Below are positions 1 through 7,535 of a stretch of 23,381 nucleotides of DNA, piece by piece. Source of the stretch: Pelagibius sp050290145 (GTDB lineage: Bacteria > Pseudomonadota > Alphaproteobacteria > Kiloniellales > Kiloniellaceae); the NCBI GenBank assembly GCA_050290145.1, contig JBNKHC010000283.1:1-23381 (forward strand), written 5' to 3'. Both the position numbers and the translations under genes were made by a program. Each line of letters begins with the position of its first letter. The first letter of the stretch is position 1. The notes beneath the pieces are model-generated. The model did not search any database, was not told the origin of the DNA, and saw only the letters and a list, made by a program, of their open reading frames with translations.

Positions 1-521
1 TCGCCGCGCGCGGCATCGACGTCTCCGGCGTCACCCACGTCATCAACTACGAGCTGCCCAACGAGCCGGAGAGCTACGTCCACCGCATCGGCCGCACCGC
101 GCGCGCCGGGGCCGAGGGCGCGGCGATCTCCTTCTGCGACAGCAGCGAGCGCGCCTACCTGCGCGACATCGAGCGCCTGATCAAGCAGCGCATGGAAGTC
201 GTCGGCGAGGCACCGGCCAACGACGACTACGCGCGGGAGCGTCCCGCCAGGAAGCAGGGCCCGCGCAAGCAGGGCCGTGGCGCCCGGCCCGGGCGCAAGC
301 CCGCAGCGCAGGCGGAAGGCCAGAAGCAGGGCGAGAAGAAGCACAGCCAGAAGAAGCGCAGCTACAAGGGCCTCGCGTCCGGCGGCGCCGCCAAGAAGAA
401 CGGCGAAGCCAACGGCAACGGCAACTCCAATGGCGGTCAGCGGCCCTTCAAGGGCCCGCGCCGGGGCAAGCCCGGCGGGGCCGGCAACAACGGCAGCCAG
501 GGACGGTCCCGCGCGGCCTGA
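1..521 (+). CDS. DEAD-box ATP-dependent RNA helicase, RhlE-like, 3' part
   Basis: This is the C-terminal part of a superfamily 2 RNA helicase; the reading frame is already open at base 3 and the N-terminal half lies outside the window. The visible start of the frame carries helicase motif V (ARGID) and motif VI (HRIGRTARAG), the arginine-finger motif of DEAD-box proteins. It ends with a roughly 110-residue tail rich in Lys, Arg, Gly, Asn and Gln. Such basic disordered tails are typical of RhlE/DeaD helicases and help bind RNA. The protein would unwind RNA in the cytoplasm, for example in ribosome assembly or mRNA decay. A strong terminator follows directly. Family assignment is firm; the RhlE subfamily is inferred from the motif context and tail. 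Confidence 0.93.
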   Translation, partial: AARGIDVSGVTHVINYELPNEPESYVHRIGRTARAGAEGAAISFCDSSERAYLRDIERLIKQRMEVVGEAPANDDYARERPARKQGPRKQGRGARPGRKPAAQAEGQKQGEKKHSQKKRSYKGLASGGAAKKNGEANGNGNSNGGQRPFKGPRRGKPGGAGNNGSQGRSRAA

Positions 522-550
522 CCCGACCGCCCTCAAGACCGAAAATCTTC

Positions 551-585
551 CGAAGGCCCCTTCTTGAAGGGGCCTTCGTCGTTTT
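551..585 (+). terminator. Rho-independent terminator of the helicase gene
   Basis: A perfect 12-bp inverted repeat (CGAAGGCCCCTT at 551-562 and AAGGGGCCTTCG at 567-578) with a four-base CTTG loop is followed by TCGTTTT. It begins 30 bases after the helicase stop codon. The T-run is short, as is usual in high-GC genomes. Confidence 0.85.
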
Positions 586-791
586 GGCCGCCGGCTTTCA
601 CCGGCGGGCTTAACCAATCTCCGCCAGGGCCTGCGCGGCTTTGGCGGCCAGGCGTCAGGCAGCCGCTCCGGAGCCTTTGCGCGGGCCGGATTCCTCGATA
701 AAATCGGCTCTACGACCCGGGCGGCGATGCCAAGCAGCCGCACCAAACCGGGCATGACAGGGACGGTTGTTTTCGGGGAAAGCCAAGGGCC
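586..791. other. intergenic region without recognisable gene
   Basis: About 200 bases lie between the helicase terminator and the TPR gene. I see no coding potential, tRNA or repeat. It should contain the promoter of the TPR gene, but no convincing -35/-10 pair is apparent. A purine-rich GGGGAAAG (776-783) lies about 8 bases before the ATG and may act as the ribosome binding site. Confidence 0.5.
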
Positions 792-3014
792 ATGCCTGCA
801 TCACGCCTCTTCGCCGCGGCGATCTTCGGCGCCGCCCTTCTGCCTGCGGCGGCGCAAGCGGCGATGCCGGCGGCCTGCAGCGACGGCGGCCGCGCGCTCG
901 CGCTGGCCCACTACGACGCCGCCATTGCCAGCCTGAGCGACTGCCTGGCGCGGGAAGACCTCTCCCCCGAGCAACGCGTCGCCGTCCTCGCTGACAGGGG
1001 CGATGCCTACATCGAGAGCGACGCCTACGAGGCGGCGGCCGCAGACTACGCCCGCGCGCTGGAGATCGGCGGCGCCGACGTCGAGCTGCGCCTGGCGCTC
1101 GGCCGCGCGCGGTTCTACGACAGCAACGCAGAGGCCGCCCTCGCCGCCTTCGACCGCGTCGTCGCGCTGGACCCGGAGAATCCGGAGGCGCACTACTTCC
1201 GCGGCCTGGCGCTGCGTGAGACCGGGGACCTGCAGGGCGCGGTCCTGGCCCTGTCGAAGTCGATCGCCATCGAAGCGGAGTCCGCCAACGCCTTCTATTA
1301 CCGGGCCGGCAGCTTCGCCGAGATGGGCCGGCTGGACGCCGCCATCGCCGACTACGGCAAGGCCATCGAACTCAACCCCTTCGACGGCTGGGCCTTCATC
1401 GGCCGCGGCGACATCTTCATGGACCAGGGGCTCTACGAGCGCGCGGTAATGGACTTCGACCAGATGATCCTGATCGAGCCGCAGAACATCGTCGGCTTCA
1501 GCCGGCGGGCCGGCGCCCTCATTGAACTGCGGCGCTATGACGACGCCGTCCACGACATTGAGAAGGCCATGGAGCTGGATCCCACGAGCGCCGATCCCTT
1601 CGTCCAGCGCGGCATGGTCTTCATGGACAGGGGCGACTTCGAGAGCGCCGATGCGGATTTCCAGGAAGCGATCCGGCGCGAGCCGAAGAACGCCTGGGCC
1701 TACAACAACCGCGGCAACAACCTGTTCCACCAGGGCCGCTACAAGGAAGCGATCCCGGTTTTCGACCTCGCCCTGGCCATCGATCCCGACTACGGCATCG
1801 CCTACTACAACCGCGGTCTCGCCCGCGCCCGCCAGGGTGACTACAAGACCGCTCTGGACGACTTCGACGCCGCGGTCCGCCGCCTGCCGGGCGATGCCCC
1901 GGCGCACTACATGCGCGGCCGGGCGCATTATTTCACCGGCGCGCCGGCGGCGGCGGAGGCGGACTTCACCCGCGCCCTCGCCCTGGCGCCGCGCTATGCC
2001 GAGGCCTACGTCGCGCGCGGCCTGCTGCGCCACGACCGGCAGGACTTCGCAGCCGCCCTCGAGGACTACGAGCGTGCCCTGGCCATACAGCCGGACATGG
2101 CCTGGGCCCTCAACCACAAGGGCCGAGCCCTCATCGACCTGGGACGCTACCGGGAGGCCGTTGCGGCGCTCGACGCCGCGGCGGCCGCGGCGCCCGACTA
2201 TGACGTGGCGCTCTATCACCTGGGCAACGCCCACTTCCTGATGGGCGACTACGCGCAGGCCCTGGACAGCTATTCCGCCGCCCTGACCCTGGACCCGCGC
2301 GACAAGGACTTCCTGCTACAGCGCGGACGCACGCTGGCCGCCCTCTCGCGCTACGACGCCGCGCTCAGCGACCTCGACGCCGTCATCGACCTCGACCCGG
2401 ACGACATCGACGCCTTCGTCTACCGCGGCCAGGTCTACAGCGACCAGCAACGCTTCACCCGCGCGCTGGCCGACTTCGACCGTGCGGTGATGCTGGCCCC
2501 CAAGAGCCCCTGGGCGCTGAACAACCGCGGCCTCGCCTATGCCGACAGCGGCGACTACGACGCGGCCATCGTCGACTATTCCGCCGCCATCGATCGCGAC
2601 AAAGGCTACTACGCCGCATATCACAACCGGGGCCTCGCCTATCACGAGCTGCGCGCCCTCGCCGAGGCGCTGGAGGACTTCAACCAGGCCGCCAAGCTGC
2701 GCCCCCAGGACGCCGAGGTGCTCTTCGCGCGCGGCGACGTGCACTACGACCTGGGCGCCTACCAGGACGCCATCGACGACTACAGCGCCGGCCTCAACCT
2801 GCTGCCCGGCAACCTCTGGGCGCACTGGTCGCGCGGCCTGTCCTTCGCCCAGCTGAGCCAGGCTTCGGCGGCGCGCCAGGACCTCGACAGGGCCCTGGAA
2901 CTGAGCGGCGAGGAGGACCGTCGCCAGTTGCTGCGCGATACCTGCAGTGAGCTGCTGAGCCAGGGCAGCATCGCCCTCTCCCTCAGCTACTGCAGCCAGC
3001 AGGCGACGCAGTAG
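792..3014 (+). CDS. exported tetratricopeptide-repeat protein (about 20 TPRs)
   Basis: The 740-residue product starts with a probable Sec signal peptide (hydrophobic residues 5-22, AAAQAA cleavage region). Apart from a short C-terminal tail, the rest is TPR units of 34 residues. About 18 full-length and two degenerate copies can be counted, each ending in the ALxLxP type of helix B (for example ALEDYERALAIQP). Such arrays form a superhelix that binds peptides or partner proteins, here probably in the periplasm. There is no catalytic domain. Cysteines occur near both ends of the mature protein (residues 29 and 51; two in the last 40 residues) and may form disulphides. The gene is monocistronic and converges with the next gene, 13 bases away. 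The partner and role are unknown. The ATG was chosen because the signal peptide begins right after it. Confidence 0.9.
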   Translation: MPASRLFAAAIFGAALLPAAAQAAMPAACSDGGRALALAHYDAAIASLSDCLAREDLSPEQRVAVLADRGDAYIESDAYEAAAADYARALEIGGADVELRLALGRARFYDSNAEAALAAFDRVVALDPENPEAHYFRGLALRETGDLQGAVLALSKSIAIEAESANAFYYRAGSFAEMGRLDAAIADYGKAIELNPFDGWAFIGRGDIFMDQGLYERAVMDFDQMILIEPQNIVGFSRRAGALIELRRYDDAVHDIEKAMELDPTSADPFVQRGMVFMDRGDFESADADFQEAIRREPKNAWAYNNRGNNLFHQGRYKEAIPVFDLALAIDPDYGIAYYNRGLARARQGDYKTALDDFDAAVRRLPGDAPAHYMRGRAHYFTGAPAAAEADFTRALALAPRYAEAYVARGLLRHDRQDFAAALEDYERALAIQPDMAWALNHKGRALIDLGRYREAVAALDAAAAAAPDYDVALYHLGNAHFLMGDYAQALDSYSAALTLDPRDKDFLLQRGRTLAALSRYDAALSDLDAVIDLDPDDIDAFVYRGQVYSDQQRFTRALADFDRAVMLAPKSPWALNNRGLAYADSGDYDAAIVDYSAAIDRDKGYYAAYHNRGLAYHELRALAEALEDFNQAAKLRPQDAEVLFARGDVHYDLGAYQDAIDDYSAGLNLLPGNLWAHWSRGLSFAQLSQASAARQDLDRALELSGEEDRRQLLRDTCSELLSQGSIALSLSYCSQQATQ

Positions 3015-3027
3015 CGGGCACGACGGT

Positions 3028-4191
3028 TCAGGACTCTAGCGCCGCCAAGGGCGCGGCTAGCTGCTCCAGCACGCGGGGATCGCGGTAGTACAACAAGTGC
3101 GTCCGGCCGGTGACGCGCTGGCGCCACGGCGCCTCGAAGTCCAGATTGCGGCTCATCGCTTCCCCGTAGCTCTCGCGGTGGCCGGTGACGGCGCCGCAGA
3201 GCCAGTCGCTGGGCGAGAAGTAGTCGATCCAGGTGGCCAGACGCTGCGGTTTCAGCATCCCTTGCCGCTCCCCTTCCAGCCAGGCCGAGCGGTAGCGCAG
3301 CACGGTGATGGGCGAGCCCATGGAGACCAGCGACAGGCGCTTCAGGTCCGCCTCGTGGGGCCAGTCGGCCAGGATGTCCGTGGCGATCACCGTGCCGAAG
3401 CTGTGTGCCACCACCACCACCTCGTCATAGCCGGCCGCCAGCACGGCTTCCAGGGTTCCGCAGACGCGCTTGCGCACGCGGTCGCGCAGGCCGACGCCGC
3501 TGTCGTCCACGCGGTTCTCGAAGTAGTCCTTTATGAAGCGGGCGAGCAGCACCAGCGCGTCGACCTGCAGCATGGCCAGCAGGAAAGGCAGCACCGCCCA
3601 CCAGACGTTGGCGGCGAGCCAGCCGGTGGTGCGCCCGAAGAGCGCCACCAGATCGCTGATCAGCGGCAGGCCCTGCAGCTCGTCGGGCACCACGCCGCCC
3701 GGCGCCACCGCCTGGCCGACCAGGACCGCCAGCATGATGTACCAGGCGATGAGCGTCAGGCCGCCCATGATGAGGCCGATGGCGATCATGGAGGAGCCGC
3801 TGCGCAGAGAGCTGGCCACGGCACGCCAGGAACTCAGGCTGAAGACCCAGTAGCCGACCAGCTCCAGCCCCTTCAGCAGCTTCGACCAGGGCGGCAGCTC
3901 GACCTGCTCCGGGATCATGTCGGCCCAGTAGGCCTCGAAGACGTCGAGACTGGCGAAGGGCGGCGGCTGGTCTGCGCCCGCCGCGCCGCGCAGCGGCTCC
4001 AGGTTCAGGCGCTGCCCGGTCTCGCCGCCGGCGCTGACTTCCTCGCCGCGACGCAGCGGATGCTGCTCCACGGTTTCCAGGTTGGCGATGAGGATATCGC
4101 GGCGGCGAAAACGCTCCTCGCGCATCATGCCGGGAATCAGCACGAGAGCCCGGCGTTTCACGGACTGCGAGGGGACGCTGCTGTCGCTCAT
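3028..4191 (-). CDS. membrane-associated alpha/beta-hydrolase-like protein, function unknown
   Basis: The 387-residue product opens with RRALVLIPGM, resembling the first strand and oxyanion loop of alpha/beta hydrolases. It contains a nucleophile-elbow-like AHSFG with Ser264 after a run of valines. Asp329 and His365 lie in plausible order to complete a triad. Between the N-terminus and the elbow sit two or three hydrophobic segments (about residues 132-160 and 188-218), so the hydrolase core is interrupted by a membrane hairpin. No signal peptide is visible. This suggests a membrane-bound esterase or lipase facing the cytoplasm, but the substrate cannot be told. The gene stands alone, convergent with the TPR gene. 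The motif is AHSFG rather than GxSxG, so catalysis is likely but not proven. Confidence 0.75.
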   Translation of the reverse strand: MSDSSVPSQSVKRRALVLIPGMMREERFRRRDILIANLETVEQHPLRRGEEVSAGGETGQRLNLEPLRGAAGADQPPPFASLDVFEAYWADMIPEQVELPPWSKLLKGLELVGYWVFSLSSWRAVASSLRSGSSMIAIGLIMGGLTLIAWYIMLAVLVGQAVAPGGVVPDELQGLPLISDLVALFGRTTGWLAANVWWAVLPFLLAMLQVDALVLLARFIKDYFENRVDDSGVGLRDRVRKRVCGTLEAVLAAGYDEVVVVAHSFGTVIATDILADWPHEADLKRLSLVSMGSPITVLRYRSAWLEGERQGMLKPQRLATWIDYFSPSDWLCGAVTGHRESYGEAMSRNLDFEAPWRQRVTGRTHLLYYRDPRVLEQLAAPLAALES

Positions 4192-4523
4192 GGGGCTACT
4201 CCCTTTGGAACCTGCCTTCGCAGCACGATTCTAGCGGAGTCCTTCGCGCCGTCACCGCAAAGCTTGCCGGCAGCCGGCGGGGATTCACCGACCCGATGCT
4301 CACCATTCCGTGATCTTCCGGCCTTCTGTGCAGACCAGTGGACCCGTAGACGCCCCCCGCCGATGTGCTAGGCTTTGTCGACAATAATTTCGCCCGCCAA
4401 GGAGAAGAGGTCCAGGAAGGGCCGGAGTGGCCGGAGAGAATTGGAAACAACCTCCCGGCACCATGTGTTTTGTCGACAATAATCAGGCCCGCCAAGGGCC
4501 GCAGTGACTGGGAGGAAAGTGAC
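4192..4523. promoter_or_regulatory. intergenic region with a duplicated TTGTCGACAA box upstream of the MBL gene
   Basis: This 332-base divergent region shows no coding potential. Its right part holds two copies of a roughly 30-base direct repeat, starting TTTGTCGACAATAAT at 4374-4388 and 4469-4483 and continuing with CCCGCCAAGG. They are 95 bases apart. Each copy contains the perfect 10-bp palindrome TTGTCGACAA. The two GT/AC half-sites fit the general pattern of FadR-type GntR operators; that link is inference only. The second copy ends about 30 bases before the start codon, and GGAGG at 4511-4515 is the ribosome binding site. Confidence 0.6.
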
Positions 4524-5489
4524 ATGAGGGCCTTCTTGATCCCCTGCCTCGTCTCGGCAGGCTTGGCCGTGGCCTCCGCCGCCGCGGCGCAGACCGTGAA
4601 GATAACGCCCCTGGGCAGCCACGAGGGCGAGTTCTGCCGCTATGACCGCGCCATGGTCCTGGAGGACCCCAACGGCACGCGCGTGCTCTACGACGCCGGG
4701 CGCACGGTGCGCGGCCCCAAGGACCCGCGCCTGGGCAATATCGACGCGGTGCTGCTGAGCCACGTGCACGGCGACCACCTGGGCGACCGCCACCAGCCCA
4801 GCGCCGGGGCCGGCACCTGCGCCAGCCCCGATTTTTCGACGATGGTCGTGCCGGAGTCCAACACCGTGCTGATCACCGTGGAGAAGAAGGCCAAGCTGGT
4901 GGTCGGCGCCGAGATGGCCTCCTTCTTCGCCAAGAAGGTCGCCGCGGCCGGCGGCGAGGCCAGCCAGGTGCAGCTCGCCCGCTATGGCGGCATGCGCGAT
5001 GTCGGCGGCGTGAAGATCTACAGCGTTCCCGCCGTGCACTCCAACGGCCTCAACCCGGCCTTCCTGGAAGGCCCGCACGCCGAGGCGCTGAAGGAAGCTG
5101 GCCTCACCGCCTACCTCGGCCCGCCGGGCGGCTACGTGCTGGAGTTCACCAACGGCCTGACGGTCTATCTCTCCGGCGACACTGGCCACACCGCCGAGCA
5201 AGACGCGGTGGTGCGCCGCCGCTTCGGCGCCGAGCTGGTGGTCATGAACATCGGCGGCATCTTCACCACGGGCCCGGTCGAGGCCGCCTTCGTGATCAAC
5301 GACCTGGTGAAGCCCAAGGCGGTCATCGCCTCTCATGCCAACGAGGAAGCGACCTCCGGCGGCGAGGTGAAGCCCGGCACCAAGACCGCGATCTTCACAG
5401 AAGCTACAAACGTGCCGGTCTATCCCTCCTTGAGCGAACGCACCATGGAGTTCGACGGCAAGGGCAAGTGCACCACCGGCTGCTCGTAA
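4524..5489 (+). CDS. exported metallo-beta-lactamase-fold hydrolase
   Basis: The 321-residue protein begins with a signal peptide (residues 1-23, ending SAAAAQ). It has the MBL metal signature HVHGDH (His80, His82, Asp84, His85), then His172, Asp219 in SGDTGH and His271 in ASHANEE. All ligands for a binuclear zinc site are therefore present. The overall pattern is that of UlaG-like or YcbL-like MBL hydrolases rather than true beta-lactamases. Those are usually cytoplasmic, so the signal peptide is notable. The ATG at 4524 is preceded by GGAGG with an 8-base spacer. An upstream in-frame extension to 4365 is rejected because it would run through the repeat region and bury the signal peptide. 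It converges on the M20 hydrolase gene with a 4-base gap. The substrate is unknown. Confidence 0.85.
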   Translation: MRAFLIPCLVSAGLAVASAAAAQTVKITPLGSHEGEFCRYDRAMVLEDPNGTRVLYDAGRTVRGPKDPRLGNIDAVLLSHVHGDHLGDRHQPSAGAGTCASPDFSTMVVPESNTVLITVEKKAKLVVGAEMASFFAKKVAAAGGEASQVQLARYGGMRDVGGVKIYSVPAVHSNGLNPAFLEGPHAEALKEAGLTAYLGPPGGYVLEFTNGLTVYLSGDTGHTAEQDAVVRRRFGAELVVMNIGGIFTTGPVEAAFVINDLVKPKAVIASHANEEATSGGEVKPGTKTAIFTEATNVPVYPSLSERTMEFDGKGKCTTGCS

Positions 5490-5493
5490 AGAC

Positions 5494-6780
5494 CTAGCTC
5501 CGGGGCGCGGCGAGGCCGGCCAGAGCGGCCAGCAGTACCCGCGCCCCGGCGGCGAGGTCCTCCGGCTTCGCGTTCTCCGCCGGATTGTGGCTTATGCCCC
5601 GCTCGCAGGGCACGAAGACCATGCCGGTGGGGCAGATGTCGTTCATGAAAAGCGCATCGTGAAAGGCGCCCGAGGCCAGGCGCATATGGCTGAGGCCGAG
5701 GGCGCCGGCCGCGGCCTCGACCCTGTCTACCACCGGCGCGGCGAAGGCGCAGGGCGGCCGGTTGAACTTCTCGTCGATGGCGACGGGACAGCCCAGGCGC
5801 GTTCCCCGGCACAGCGCCATCACCGAGTCGCCGAGAGTCCTCACCAGATCTGCGTCCGGGTGGCGGATGTCGATGGAGAAGGACACCTTGTCCGCCACCG
5901 AGTTCGGCGTGTTGGGGCTGACGTCGAAGCGGCCGATGGTGAAACGCAGGTCGTCGGGCTGGGCGGCGACCAGCTCGTTCAGCTCGTTCACCACGGCGAC
6001 GGCGGCCTGAAAGGCGTCGCGGCGCACGGCCAGCGGAGTGGTGCCGGCGTGGGCGCTCTCACCGCTGACTTCGACGGAGAACCAGCGTGTCCCCTGGATG
6101 CCGGTCACCACTCCGATGGTGGTGTTCTGCTGCTCCAGCAGAGGCCCCTGTTCAATGTGTGCCTCGATATAGCCGGCGAAGGGTGAGGCAATGGCGCGCG
6201 GGCGGGCCTGCGGCGTCGCCGCCAGGGTTGCCGTCAGGGCGTCGCGCAGGGCGACGCCGTCGCGGTCCTGAACGTCCAGCAGTTCCTCGAGCCGGCACGC
6301 GCCGCTGTAGACCATGGAGCCCATGGCGCCCGGGGCAAAACGGCTGCCCTCCTCGTTCGACCAGGCGACCACTTCCAGCGGGTGCTCGGTCTCCAGGCCC
6401 GCCTCTTCCAGCGCGAAGAGCACTTCGACTCCGGCCAGCACGCCGTAGATGCCGTCGAAGCGGCCGCCGCGCGGCTGGCTGTCCATGTGGCTGCCGGTCA
6501 CCATGGGCGGCAGGCCGGGATTGCGGCCCGGCCGGCGGATGAAGAGGTTGGCGATCTCGTCGACGTAGACCTCGAAGTCATAGGGCTGCAGCCAGGCGAG
6601 CAAGGCTTTGCGCGCGGCGATGTCCTCGGCGGAAAAGGCCTGGCGGTTGACACCCGGTCCGGGAATGGCGCCGAAGGCGGCCATCTGCTCGTGCATGCGC
6701 CACAGGCGTTCGCTGCTGACCTTGTCGCAGGCCCGCGCGATCCCGTCCCAGGCCGCGCCTTCGGCAGCGGGGAACGTCAT
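5494..6780 (-). CDS. M20-family Zn-dependent hydrolase (N-carbamoyl-L-amino acid hydrolase / allantoate amidohydrolase type)
   Basis: The 428-residue protein belongs to the hydantoinase/carbamoylase branch of peptidase family M20. Metal ligands are visible in order: His98 (GSHMDS), Asp109 (GRFDG), Glu143/Glu144 (SNEEGSRF), His208 (EAHIEQGP) and His374 (SGAFHDA). The dimerisation-domain signature SGESAHAGTTP (about 240-249) and the substrate-site GISHNP near the C-terminus are present. Family members hydrolyse the ureido bond of N-carbamoyl amino acids, beta-ureidopropionate or allantoate, releasing ammonia and CO2. It is the last gene of the ABC operon. Its ATG overlaps the TGA of the DUF1028 gene (ATGA), implying translational coupling. 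The exact substrate cannot be fixed from sequence; an imported ureide or carbamoyl compound is inferred from the neighbouring transporter. Confidence 0.88.
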   Translation of the reverse strand: MTFPAAEGAAWDGIARACDKVSSERLWRMHEQMAAFGAIPGPGVNRQAFSAEDIAARKALLAWLQPYDFEVYVDEIANLFIRRPGRNPGLPPMVTGSHMDSQPRGGRFDGIYGVLAGVEVLFALEEAGLETEHPLEVVAWSNEEGSRFAPGAMGSMVYSGACRLEELLDVQDRDGVALRDALTATLAATPQARPRAIASPFAGYIEAHIEQGPLLEQQNTTIGVVTGIQGTRWFSVEVSGESAHAGTTPLAVRRDAFQAAVAVVNELNELVAAQPDDLRFTIGRFDVSPNTPNSVADKVSFSIDIRHPDADLVRTLGDSVMALCRGTRLGCPVAIDEKFNRPPCAFAAPVVDRVEAAAGALGLSHMRLASGAFHDALFMNDICPTGMVFVPCERGISHNPAENAKPEDLAAGARVLLAALAGLAAPRS

Positions 6781-7523
6781 CCGGCGCCCCCTGCCGTCTT
6801 GGGCCGCTCCTGCGGCGGCAGCATGATCATGGTCTTGGCGGCTTCCGACAGCGGCACCGCCGCCGCCCCCCGGCGACGCGGCAGGGAGTCGAGGAAAGGC
6901 TGGAGCTGCGCCTTGGCGAGTTCCTGCAGGCGGGCCAGTTCCGCCACCGGGTCGGGGTGATCGTCGACCCGCAGGTCGATCAGCGGATAGGGCTCGCCGC
7001 CGTAGACCTTCACTGCGGCCGACTGCTTGCCGCGCTTGTCGCCGCCGGCCTGCTGGCCGGCGATGAGCGCCGCCACCAGGCGATCGGCCAAGCCGCGCGG
7101 CGCCGTCGCCTCCATAGCCGCGGCCATGGCCTCGACGGTCTGCGCCGAGACCAGCATGTTACCCTGCACGGCGAAGCCGTCGCCGAGGATGTGCCCCGCC
7201 CACTCGGTGCAGCCGCCGCCGGTCCAGGCCTGCGCCCGCCCGGCCGCGTCGACCAGCCCGATCTGGCGCAGCTCCGCCTCGCCATCCGCGCGCAGAACCT
7301 CCTGCAGCGCCTCGGCCGGCGCCTGTCCCCCGGCCAGCAGCTTCAAGGCATCCAGGGCGAGGTAGGGATTGGTCCAGCTCTGGGTCGCCGCGGCGCCGAC
7401 GCCGGGCTCGATGTAGACGCAGTAGGCACCGACGGCGGGCAGCGCCGTCGAGATGGCGACGCCCAGCTCGCCGCTGCGCGGGCAGCGGGCGGCGACGGAA
7501 AAGGTATTGAAGCAGAGCGCCAC
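6777..7523 (-). CDS. DUF1028 (Ntn-hydrolase-fold) family protein
   Basis: The 248-residue product has the DUF1028 hallmarks: an N-terminal NTFSVAARCPRSGELGVAIST stretch, then GVGAAATQSWTNP, a GxGCTEWAGH segment and GNMLVS. The family is predicted to have an Ntn-hydrolase fold, but no reaction is established. The start is a GTG with GGGGAGG upstream. No signal peptide is visible. It sits 12 bases after the LivF-like gene and overlaps the M20 hydrolase by 4 bases, so it is an integral part of the uptake-and-hydrolysis operon. A role as an amidase acting on the imported compound or its product is inference. The last 40 residues are rich in Pro and Arg and lie beyond the conserved domain. Confidence 0.85.
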   Translation of the reverse strand: MALCFNTFSVAARCPRSGELGVAISTALPAVGAYCVYIEPGVGAAATQSWTNPYLALDALKLLAGGQAPAEALQEVLRADGEAELRQIGLVDAAGRAQAWTGGGCTEWAGHILGDGFAVQGNMLVSAQTVEAMAAAMEATAPRGLADRLVAALIAGQQAGGDKRGKQSAAVKVYGGEPYPLIDLRVDDHPDPVAELARLQELAKAQLQPFLDSLPRRRGAAAVPLSEAAKTMIMLPPQERPKTAGGAG

Positions 7524-7535
7524 CGCCGCCTCCCC

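Noticed and set aside
801..2234. Long antisense open frame opposite the TPR gene
   Set aside because: It mirrors the repetitive, G/C-rich TPR coding sequence. It lacks a ribosome binding site and recognisable domains, while the TPR frame is unmistakable.
4374..4483. Duplicated TTGTCGACAA boxes as the start of a CRISPR or larger repeat array
   Set aside because: Only two copies exist, with a non-repeated 65-base interval of unrelated sequence and no cas genes.
4365..4523. Upstream extension of the MBL protein to 4365
   Set aside because: It would translate the duplicated regulatory boxes and place the signal peptide internally. The ATG at 4524 has a good ribosome binding site.
7010..7285. 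Arginine- and serine-rich short frames within the DUF1028 and ABC genes
   Set aside because: Their composition is that of frame-shifted high-G/C coding sequence, and they lie wholly inside well-supported genes.
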